Assembly (NCBI GenBank): GCA_000433775.1
Contig: HF998457.1
Coordinates: 15,450-25,353, forward strand
Reading direction: 5' to 3'
DNA from: Corallococcus sp. CAG:1435
GTDB lineage: Bacteria; Bacillota; Clostridia; Christensenellales; CAG-314
Length of the DNA stretch: 9,904 nucleotides
Shown here: in pieces, positions 1 through 5,388 of the stretch
Numbering within the stretch: the first letter of the stretch is position 1
How the letters are laid out: each line of letters starts with the position of its first letter
Notes under the pieces: generated by a model
Seen by the model: only the letters and a program-made list of their open reading frames with translations
The model's database searches: none
Told to the model about the DNA's origin: nothing
Made by a program: the position numbers and the translations under genes

Positions 1-124
1 ACGCTGCCGCCCCCATAGGCGACAGATTGTGAATTTTTATTACTTTGTTCACCAAATCACGGCTTTCCACGGCGGAAATGATAAGAGAATTTTCCACCAA
101 AGCCTTTACAAGCACACTAGCCAT
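1..124 (-). CDS. hslO: Hsp33 redox-regulated chaperone, N-terminal part (runs off the left edge)
   Basis: Only the first 41 codons are in the window. The protein begins MASVLVKALVENS and continues through LVNKVIKIHNLSPMGAAA. This matches the N-terminus of Hsp33, where a short beta strand is followed by a helix of the type 'LV.EA...H..SP.A.AALGR'. Hsp33 is a cytosolic holdase that becomes active under oxidative stress through a C-terminal zinc-binding cysteine motif; that part lies outside the window. The start is the ATG at 124-122, preceded by GAGGTG at a good distance. That site overlaps the end of the upstream methyltransferase gene, whose stop lies only two bases before the ATG, so the two are almost certainly cotranscribed and probably translationally coupled. 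The identification rests on a short segment but the pattern is distinctive. Confidence 0.8.
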   Translation of the reverse strand, partial: MASVLVKALVENSLIISAVESRDLVNKVIKIHNLSPMGAAA

Positions 125-126
125 TG

Positions 127-846
127 TTACACCTCTTTTCTCGCCAAAAACGTAATACGCAAACTCTCGGCAGAAAGTTTTTCGCCGTAGTCGGAAGTTA
201 TTTCCGCAACGGCAAATCCCGCTTCTTTCAGACACTGCGTCAAAAATTCCACGCTGTGCGCATACTGAATGTGTTTTTCGTCAAAACGCAGGTAACTGCC
301 GTTACTTTGCCTTTCAAACAATGTAAGCGAAAGGGTTGCTTTCCCCGAACGGAAAGCATTTGTCCAAAGCAAAGTTGCGTCGTCGTCATCGACAAAAAAG
401 ACATTGTTTCCCAACGCATTTTGCAACTTGTAGGGCGAAGACACGTCAAACACGAAAGGCGCACCTTGCTTGATGTTTTCCGCAACTCGGCAAAAAAAGG
501 GCTGCACCTCGTTGGGTTTGAGGTAGTTGACACCGTCGTTTACACACACCGCCATGTCCACCGGTTGCGTCAGTTGCAAACGGCGCATATCCTGCAAAAC
601 AAACACGCCACGGCATTTGTCGGCTGCCTGACAAAGCATTTCTTCACTGCTATCCACACCCGTTACGGAAAGCCCCGAACGCCACAGCAACACCGACATT
701 TTGCCTGTGCCGCATGCAATATCCGCCACCGTTTTGACGTGGCGTTTTTTTGCCTCATTCAACAAATATTGCGACCAACTTTCGTAGTCGCAATCGTTGT
801 GAGAAAATCTGTCGTAGTACTTTGCAAGTATCGAGTAGTTTTTCAT
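127..846 (-). CDS. YqeM-like class I SAM-dependent methyltransferase
   Basis: A 239-residue soluble protein with a full Rossmann methyltransferase core. Motif I is DIACGTGKMS (residues 42-51), the acidic end of strand 2 is GVDSSEEM (63-70), QDMR follows at 85-88, and CVNDGVNYL (101-109) occupies the motif IV region. The second half (FDVSSPYK, then YLRFDEKH and a C-terminal ESLR.TFLA.K) follows the Bacillus YqeM pattern closely. The substrate of that family is not known to me, so only SAM-dependent methyl transfer can be claimed. The gene starts three bases after the stop of the membrane-protein gene, with no clear Shine-Dalgarno sequence in front of its ATG, which suggests translation by coupling. 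Two bases separate it from hslO downstream. Length is normal for the family. Confidence 0.85.
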   Translation of the reverse strand: MKNYSILAKYYDRFSHNDCDYESWSQYLLNEAKKRHVKTVADIACGTGKMSVLLWRSGLSVTGVDSSEEMLCQAADKCRGVFVLQDMRRLQLTQPVDMAVCVNDGVNYLKPNEVQPFFCRVAENIKQGAPFVFDVSSPYKLQNALGNNVFFVDDDDATLLWTNAFRSGKATLSLTLFERQSNGSYLRFDEKHIQYAHSVEFLTQCLKEAGFAVAEITSDYGEKLSAESLRITFLARKEV

Positions 847-849
847 TTG

Positions 850-2022
850 TTATTTGTTGTTGTCGCTTTGAGGTTCCGCTTCGGAAGCTACGGAAGTTTC
901 TTCCGTTACCTCCACTACGGTTTCTTCCGCTAACGGGTCTTCCACTAATGTTTCTTCCGTTACAATTTCTGTTACGACAGAGGGCTTAACGGAGGGTTTG
1001 ACTGTGGGTTGAGCAGGTTTAACAACGGCTTTTGCTTTTTTGTTGGACTGTTTCTTTTCCAAAGCACGCTGTTTTTTCTGTTCCTTTGCCTGAGCCTGAG
1101 CCTGTTCCATTGCTTCCAATTCCTTGCGCACTTCCTTTTTCTTTTTGCTTGCCACGGGATGGAACAATGCAAACGTTCTCATCATGTGGGTGTGCCAAAC
1201 AAGGGGGAAGTACATTCCGCCAACAAAAAGCAAAACCGTAATGTACAAAATTTGCAGCGAACCGCCGGAGAATGCGAAGTAAAGGGGAATGGGCAACAAA
1301 GCCATTATCAGGTGGAGAATGTTGGGCAGGAAGTTGAGCCACAGCAGACGCCAACTGTCATCGAGGTTTTCGTACAAAGTTTGTTTGTAGGTTACCGCCA
1401 CCGAACACAAAATCATGAGGTAGCATGTAATCAAAAACAAAACCAAACTCAACACGACGGTGAGAACGATTGCCAGCCAAACGGGCATTACCGTTGCCGC
1501 CCAAGGATAGAACATAAAAATTCCAAACACGCCGAAGGCAATTATTACCACCGAAGCCACAGCGTACAAAAAGTTTGCGGCAATTCCCTTGCCGATACTT
1601 CTGAAAACGCCCACTTTGGAAAGTTTACCCGTCCAGAAAGAGTCACGAATTACGGCAAAGCCGCCGCTGAACACCACCGACACCAAAAGGGAAGACGCCA
1701 CTGTGAGCAAACCGTAGTAGACGTTTTTGGACGCCACTTGCTGTGCGTAGTATCCCTCAACGCCCATCCACACGCCGGTGGAAAATCCGAAACCGTTCAA
1801 CGTGGGCAATGTCTGTTTCAATTCCGTCAACTGCATGGTGGCAAAAAATTGCATGCCGAAAATGGGAGCCATGCAAATTATCATCAGCAGACTGAAACCG
1901 AAAAGACGAAACATGTTTTCACGGTACAGCACGCCGAAAAACTTCGTGGTGCTGAGACGGTTGAGTCTTTTGACAACGTGAGAGTTGCGCTCATTGTTGA
2001 GCCTGATTTTGCTGAAATCCAT
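850..2022 (-). CDS. Six-helix integral membrane protein with a long charged cytoplasmic tail (distantly DUF624/YesL-like)
   Basis: A 390-residue protein in two parts. Residues 1-290 hold about six hydrophobic segments (roughly 38-60, 100-125, 148-172, 180-210, 228-250 and 255-275). Residues 292-390 form a hydrophilic, probably disordered tail: KKKKE, an A/Q/K/E-rich stretch likely to be coiled coil (about 295-330), a VKPxxP-type repeat (334-348), then an acidic T/E/V-rich segment with repeated TEET/AEET motifs. No signal peptide or catalytic motif is apparent. The overall membrane pattern, with GGFAVIRDSFW in the middle, resembles DUF624/YesL-type proteins, but I cannot confirm that family. 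The ATG at 2022-2020 has AAGGAA five bases upstream. It is the first gene of a tight operon with the methyltransferase and hslO, behind the promoter at 2116-2144. Function unknown. Confidence 0.75.
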   Translation of the reverse strand: MDFSKIRLNNERNSHVVKRLNRLSTTKFFGVLYRENMFRLFGFSLLMIICMAPIFGMQFFATMQLTELKQTLPTLNGFGFSTGVWMGVEGYYAQQVASKNVYYGLLTVASSLLVSVVFSGGFAVIRDSFWTGKLSKVGVFRSIGKGIAANFLYAVASVVIIAFGVFGIFMFYPWAATVMPVWLAIVLTVVLSLVLFLITCYLMILCSVAVTYKQTLYENLDDSWRLLWLNFLPNILHLIMALLPIPLYFAFSGGSLQILYITVLLFVGGMYFPLVWHTHMMRTFALFHPVASKKKKEVRKELEAMEQAQAQAKEQKKQRALEKKQSNKKAKAVVKPAQPTVKPSVKPSVVTEIVTEETLVEDPLAEETVVEVTEETSVASEAEPQSDNNK

Positions 2023-2072
2023 AAAAATTCCTTCGGAGTTGCAAACAACCCCTAAATGTTTATTGTTGCTAC

Positions 2073-2102
2073 GGCTTTTTTCGAGTAATTGCGCAAAAAG
2101 CC
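2073..2102 (-). other. Hairpin in the 5' leader of the membrane-protein operon
   Basis: GGCTTTTT (2073-2080) and AAAAAGCC (2095-2102) form a perfect 8-bp stem around a 14-base loop. It lies near the 5' end of the predicted transcript from the promoter at 2116-2144, so it would sit in an untranslated leader of roughly 85 bases. There is no T-run directly after it on the minus strand, so it is not a clear terminator. A role in mRNA 5'-end stability is possible but unproven. Confidence 0.4.
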
Positions 2103-2115
2103 ACTACATTTAGTT

Positions 2116-2144
2116 ATTATATCAAAAAATATTTATTTTTTCAA
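2116..2144 (-). promoter_or_regulatory. Sigma-A-type extended -10 promoter for the membrane-protein/methyltransferase/hslO operon
   Basis: On the minus strand, TTGAAA (2144-2139; five of six bases of TTGACA) is followed by exactly 17 bases and TATAAT (2121-2116; six of six). The spacer ends in TGA directly before TATAAT, which makes an extended -10 element. Transcription would start near 2108, leaving a leader of about 85 bases before the ATG at 2022. The surrounding DNA is very AT-rich, as expected for a promoter but also raising the chance background. The near-perfect match and placement make this the best promoter in the window. Confidence 0.7.
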
Positions 2145-2270
2145 TTATATTGTTTGGTTTTTTAATTAAATTTTATTGCCCCTTTATTATCCGCCAAACA
2201 CCTGAAATTTGTTTGAAAATGCTTACCGCAGTTGTGTTTTGGGAAATATTTTGCAACTACACTTTTTCAA

Positions 2271-2360
2271 CGGTGCTGAGTGTTTCAACGACTACAACGG
2301 CGTTGTGTGCATAAACGATGCTGAATGTTTCAACGACTGTAACGGCATTGTGTTCTTCAC
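2271..2360 (+). repeat. Two-copy 45-bp imperfect tandem repeat
   Basis: Unit 1 spans 2271-2315 and unit 2 spans 2316-2360. The first 22 bases differ at only two positions (CGGTGCTGAG... against CGATGCTGAA..., both followed by TGTTTCAACGAC). Similarity continues through AACGGC.TTGTG before fading. Unit 1 also contains a near-perfect palindrome, ACAACG-g-CGTTGT (2294-2306), which is not kept in unit 2. The period of 45 is divisible by three, so an open frame passes through both units with a similar peptide (AECFNDYNGVV, then AECFNDCNGIV). No ribosome binding site supports translation. Confidence 0.75.
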
Positions 2361-2489
2361 GGCATGTGTGCAACTTCGTTCTGCACCATGTGCAAAGGCA
2401 ATTTGCACCTTGTATTTTCGGCATTTTTCCACGACAAACACCACAAATGCAAATTGTGTACAAGTGTGGTCTTGTGCAGGGCACTTGCG

Positions 2490-2518
2490 TTGGTAATTTT
2501 TGCGGTGAAAAGTAATAT
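2490..2518 (+). promoter_or_regulatory. Possible proximal promoter for asd
   Basis: TTGGTA (2490-2495) is separated by 17 bases from TAATAT (2513-2518); each matches four of six consensus bases. Transcription would start at about 2524, only a few bases before the GGAG ribosome binding site at 2530. The match is weak, and an upstream promoter in the AT-rich DNA near 2140-2180 is equally possible. Confidence 0.25.
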
Positions 2519-2539
2519 TGTAGTAGTACGGAGAAATTG

Positions 2540-3520
2540 ATGTCGACTATTGCTATTGTGGGAGCAAGCGGTCTTACGGGAAGCAAACTGTGTGAAATCC
2601 TGACAGACAAACTTGACGGCGAAAAAATTGTAATGTACGGCAATGCCAGCGTGGGGCAGAAACTGTGCTATTTCGGTAAAACTTACACGGTAAAACACAT
2701 AGACAGTCTTAAAGATGACCATGTAGACTACGCACTGTTTATGACAAACGAAGAAGTTTCCGCAAAGTACATACCGCAACTTGTAGAGAAAAAGGTTGTG
2801 TGCATCGACAACAGTTCGGCGTTTCGCATGAAAAAAGACGTGCCGTTGGTTGTTCCGCAAATAAATGCGCAGGATATTGGCAGATGCAAACTTGTTGCCA
2901 ATCCAAACTGCACCACAATTCAGGTTGCAATAGCCCTTGCGCCTTTGCAAAAGTTAGGAATGGAACATCTCACCGTGGTAACCTACCAGGCGGCAAGCGG
3001 CGCAGGCAAAGAGGGGCTGACGGACCTTACGGAAAAACGAACCTACGGCAAACTGAAAAGTTTTCCGCATCCGCTGTTCGACAACGTAATTGCACAAATA
3101 GGCAATGTGTTGCCAAGTGGCAACACCACCGAGGAAAACAAGTTGCGTTTTGAAACGGGAAAGATTTTGCATCAATCCTCACTTGCAGTAAACGCTTTTT
3201 GCGTGCGTGTGCCTGTAACGGTGGGACATTGTGCTTTTGTCAACGTCCGCCTGCAACAATCGTTTGAAATAGAACAGATACGTACATTGCTTGAAAACAC
3301 CAAAGACGTACTTTTGTTTGACGACGCTCAACAACAACTGTTTCCGATGCCTGCCGTGTTGCGCCACACTCACTTTGTGGGGGTGGGAAGAATTTTCCGA
3401 GACGACACGGGCAAAGGGGTCAACATGTTTGTCGTGGCGGACAATCTTTTGCGTGGCGCAGCCTACAACGCCTATCAAATACTGATTCAATGTATGAAAA
3501 ACAACGGAGATTTGCAATGA
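2540..3520 (+). CDS. asd: Aspartate-semialdehyde dehydrogenase
   Basis: A 326-residue NADPH-dependent dehydrogenase that reduces L-aspartyl phosphate to aspartate semialdehyde, the branch point for diaminopimelate/lysine, threonine and methionine. Visible motifs are the nucleotide-binding IAIVGASGLTG (residues 4-14), IDNSSAFR (89-96), catalytic Cys124 in ANPNCTTIQ, TYQAASGAG (148-156), and RVPVTVGH (223-230) containing the catalytic His230. Together these give a complete active site. I chose the ATG at 2540 because GGAG at 2530-2533 lies six bases upstream; a TTG directly before it is less likely. The stop overlaps the dapA start by four bases (ATGA), so the genes are translationally coupled. 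It is the first gene of the asd-dapA-dapB operon. Length is slightly short for the family but nothing essential is missing. Confidence 0.96.
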   Translation: MSTIAIVGASGLTGSKLCEILTDKLDGEKIVMYGNASVGQKLCYFGKTYTVKHIDSLKDDHVDYALFMTNEEVSAKYIPQLVEKKVVCIDNSSAFRMKKDVPLVVPQINAQDIGRCKLVANPNCTTIQVAIALAPLQKLGMEHLTVVTYQAASGAGKEGLTDLTEKRTYGKLKSFPHPLFDNVIAQIGNVLPSGNTTEENKLRFETGKILHQSSLAVNAFCVRVPVTVGHCAFVNVRLQQSFEIEQIRTLLENTKDVLLFDDAQQQLFPMPAVLRHTHFVGVGRIFRDDTGKGVNMFVVADNLLRGAAYNAYQILIQCMKNNGDLQ

Positions 3521-4497
3521 AACTAATTACTGCGCTTGCCACACCCTTTTTGCATGGCAAAATACATTTGGAAAGTTTTGTTAAACTGCTGGAAAGCCAG
3601 ATTTGTGCCGACGGCGTGCTGTGCGCAGGCACTACGGGCGAAGGGGCGGCACTGTGCACTTGTGAAAAAAAATTGTTGCTTAACGCCTGCAAAGCCGTGT
3701 TGCCCGACAAGCAAATCTGGTTGGGAGTTTCCTCTTCCGTTACCGCCGTTGCACAGGTTGAGGCGGAATTTGCCGCAAAAAACGGCGTTTACGGGGTGCT
3801 TGTTACTCCGCCGTCCTTTTCCAAATGTACAAAGGAAGGGTTTGTGCGACACGTGCAACTGATAAAAGAGGCTTGCGATTTGCCGATAATGCTGTACAAT
3901 GCGCCATCCCGTTGCGGATATGTTTTGTGGGAAGACGCCGTAAAACAACTTGCGCAAGAGGGCATAGAATACCTCAAAGACGCAGGAAGCGACATCGGGT
4001 ACGCCGAAAACTGCGAAAAGCACATCAAATTGCTGTGCGGAAACGAGGAAAAACTGTCGGAATTTTGCAAAACGGACATGTACGGCGTTGTGTCGGTGGT
4101 AAGCAACGTAGCACCGCATCTGACTGCCGACGTTTTGCACTCGTTACACTGCGACGGTGAAAATGCCGTAAAAAATGGCGAATTTACCGCAAAAACCGAG
4201 GACGAACCGTGCCGTTGCAACAGCAATGCGGAATGCCGTTGCAAAAAAGAAACGTGCCTTGAAAAGACCTTGCACAGCCTTTGCCCGACGTCGGAAAGTT
4301 GCCGAGAGCAAGAAGTTTTTGCTGCGCTTGCATCGCTGTGTTTCAGAGAAATAAACCCTCTGCCGATAAAATATCTGCTGTACAAAACGGGAGTGTTTGA
4401 CAACTTTGAAATGCGCTTACCTCTTACAAAAGCAAGCGAAAATCTGCAAAAGGACGCAGACGAATTTTTGCGGCAATTTTCACCATTTTTACGGTGA
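3517..4497 (+). CDS. dapA: 4-hydroxy-tetrahydrodipicolinate synthase with a cysteine-rich insertion
   Basis: A 326-residue class I aldolase-type enzyme that condenses aspartate semialdehyde with pyruvate, the first committed step to diaminopimelate. Visible features are MKLITALATPF, GTTGEG (38-43), YNAPSRCG (127-134, with Tyr127 and Arg132), the Schiff-base lysine Lys154 in YLKDAG, SVVSNVAP (193-200) and EINPLPIKYLL (278-288). Two things are odd. The usual TPYYN motif reads TPPSFSKCTKEG (97-108), so the tyrosine that normally joins the catalytic triad is absent. Between NVAP and NPLP there are about 40 extra residues, rich in Cys and charged residues, including CRCNSNAECRCKKETC (232-247). The protein has 20 cysteines in all. 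The ATG at 3517 has GGAG seven bases upstream and overlaps the asd stop. The operon context supports DapA, but activity is not certain given the changes. Confidence 0.92.
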   Translation: MKLITALATPFLHGKIHLESFVKLLESQICADGVLCAGTTGEGAALCTCEKKLLLNACKAVLPDKQIWLGVSSSVTAVAQVEAEFAAKNGVYGVLVTPPSFSKCTKEGFVRHVQLIKEACDLPIMLYNAPSRCGYVLWEDAVKQLAQEGIEYLKDAGSDIGYAENCEKHIKLLCGNEEKLSEFCKTDMYGVVSVVSNVAPHLTADVLHSLHCDGENAVKNGEFTAKTEDEPCRCNSNAECRCKKETCLEKTLHSLCPTSESCREQEVFAALASLCFREINPLPIKYLLYKTGVFDNFEMRLPLTKASENLQKDADEFLRQFSPFLR

Positions 4498-4535
4498 CAA
4501 CTACCGCACTGTTGAAAAAATTGAACGCACAAATA

Positions 4536-4542
4536 AAGGAGG
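4536..4542 (+). promoter_or_regulatory. Near-perfect ribosome binding site of dapB
   Basis: AAAGGAGG ends four bases before the ATG at 4547 and fixes the dapB start. An open frame extends upstream into dapA, but no other start has such a site. This is the strongest Shine-Dalgarno sequence in the window, fitting a gene that is separated from dapA by 49 bases and therefore not translationally coupled. Confidence 0.85.
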
Positions 4543-4546
4543 CAAA

Positions 4547-5167
4547 ATGAAACTGGCAGTTTTCGGGGCAAAAGGCAGAGTGGGCAAAAGCGTTTGCAAA
4601 ATAGCCAAAGAGAGAAAACACACGGTTGTTCCCATTGAAAAGGGCGACGACCTTTGCGCAACGGAGCAGGTGGACATCGTTGTGGATTTTTCCACGGCGG
4701 AAGCCACACGACAGGTGTGCGACTTTTGCAGAAAAATGCGTTGCCCCCTCGTAACGGGCGTAACAGGCAGAAACGAAAATCAACAACGTTTGTTGGATGA
4801 GTTGAAAAAGAGCGTTGAAGTGTGCGAAAGCGCAAATTTCAGCATAGGCATAGACGCCATGAGACAGGTGTGCAAGGTGCTTGCCCGTTTGGGCTGGGAC
4901 TGCGAAATTGTGGAAACGCACCGCAAGCAAAAAGCCGATTGCCCCAGCGGTACGGCTAAACTGCTTGCCTGCGACATTATGCAAAACGGCACACGCATTG
5001 TACATGTACATTCTTTGCGTTGCGGAAGCAATTTCGGCAAACACCAAGTTGTTTTTGCCACCGACGGCGAAAGCATCACCGTTACTCATCAGGCGGAAAA
5101 CGTGGAAATTTTCGCTTTGGGCGCAGTACGTAGGGCGGAAGAAATGCTACAAAACAAAACAAATTGA
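4547..5167 (+). CDS. dapB: 4-hydroxy-tetrahydrodipicolinate reductase, short type
   Basis: A 206-residue NAD(P)H-dependent reductase that converts hydroxytetrahydrodipicolinate to tetrahydrodipicolinate, the step after DapA. It shows the nucleotide-binding GAKGRVGK (7-14), VDFSTAEAT (46-54), TGVTG (70-74), ANFSIGI (96-102), and the catalytic ETHRKQKADCPSGTA (123-137) with His125, Lys129 and PSGT. The C-terminal domain keeps GKHQVVFATDGESITVTHQA and FALGAVRRAEEM. It is shorter than the usual 230-270 residues because the linker after the first strands is reduced, as in the short Thermotoga-type enzyme, and the usual C-terminal Y.M.DVL tail is missing. In the HH pair of the catalytic motif the second His is Arg126. 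It is the last gene of the operon; terminators follow. Confidence 0.94.
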   Translation: MKLAVFGAKGRVGKSVCKIAKERKHTVVPIEKGDDLCATEQVDIVVDFSTAEATRQVCDFCRKMRCPLVTGVTGRNENQQRLLDELKKSVEVCESANFSIGIDAMRQVCKVLARLGWDCEIVETHRKQKADCPSGTAKLLACDIMQNGTRIVHVHSLRCGSNFGKHQVVFATDGESITVTHQAENVEIFALGAVRRAEEMLQNKTN

Positions 5168-5206
5168 AAATTGAACGCCAAACAAACGCAAGACACCGAA
5201 TTTATG

Positions 5207-5226
5207 AAAAAAGTACTACTTTTTTT
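5207..5226 (+). terminator. Weak AT-rich hairpin just after dapB
   Basis: AAAAAAGTA (5207-5215) and TACTTTTTT (5217-5225) are inverted repeats that can form a 7-bp stem with a 5-base loop, ending in a T-run on the plus strand. The stem is almost all A-T, so it would be a poor terminator alone. It may act with the stronger plus-strand terminator at 5349-5388. Confidence 0.35.
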
Positions 5227-5230
5227 GCAT

Positions 5231-5264
5231 AAAAAACTCTGCCCGCAATGCTGACGGACAGAGT
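5231..5264 (-). terminator. Rho-independent terminator of trhP (minus strand)
   Basis: On the minus strand a ten-position stem with one mismatch (ACTCTGTCCG against CGGGCAGAGT, 5264-5236, loop of nine) runs straight into six T residues (5236-5231). This is a textbook intrinsic terminator about 115 bases after the trhP stop. On the plus strand the same hairpin is not followed by a T-run. Confidence 0.85.
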
Positions 5265-5348
5265 AATTAACTGTTGAAAAGTTACTTGAAACACAAAACT
5301 TCCACGTAGCAACAGGGCGGTTTTTGGACGCAAAAATGTTTTTCACGC

Positions 5349-5388
5349 AAACTGACTTTTCCCGTCAAATGGGCAAGGTCAGTTTTTT
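5349..5388 (+). terminator. Rho-independent terminator of the asd-dapA-dapB operon (plus strand)
   Basis: AAACTGAC (5349-5356) pairs with GTCAGTTT (5378-5385). The inner TTTTCCC/GGGCAAG pairing, with one mismatch and one G-T, extends the stem around a seven-base loop (5364-5370). The 3' arm merges into a run of six T (5383-5388), so it works on the plus strand. It lies about 180 bases after dapB and overlaps the final codons of the convergent trhP gene. Confidence 0.75.

Larger units (their letters stand above)
2145..2539 (+). other. Intergenic leader region upstream of asd, with tandem repeat and hairpins
   Basis: About 395 bases without a convincing gene. From left to right it holds an AT-rich stretch to about 2190, the 45-bp tandem duplication (2271-2360), and a cluster of potential hairpins. 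These are CATG-t-GTGCA/TGCAC-CATG (2363-2390), GTGCAAA/TTTGCAC (2390-2408), and TGTACAAG/CTTGTGCA with one G-T pair (2457-2478). The last competes with an alternative CAAGTG/CACTTG pairing (2461-2487). A T5 run follows at about 2496-2500. If transcription starts in the AT-rich part, asd would have a leader of about 350 bases with room for an attenuator. I do not see lysine-riboswitch or T-box consensus sequences. Confidence 0.4.

Noticed and set aside
1009..2055. A 348-codon open frame on the plus strand opposite the membrane-protein gene
   Set aside because: Antisense to a gene with a promoter, ribosome binding site and coherent membrane segments. The translated product is a His/Gln/Asn-rich shadow.
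2209..2496. A 95-codon cysteine-rich open frame in the asd upstream region
   Set aside because: It begins at a TTG without a ribosome binding site, has no recognisable domain, and the repeat units differ mostly at amino-acid-changing positions. It is kept only as a comment on the 45-bp repeat.
2145..2539. Lysine riboswitch or T-box leader upstream of asd
   Set aside because: Expected from the pathway, but neither the lysine-riboswitch junction sequences nor a T-box GGTGGTACC-type motif is visible. A covariance-model scan would be decisive.
3789..4835. A 348-codon minus-strand open frame across dapA and dapB
   Set aside because: It is antisense to two recognised enzymes and crosses their gene boundary; no motif or start signal is present.
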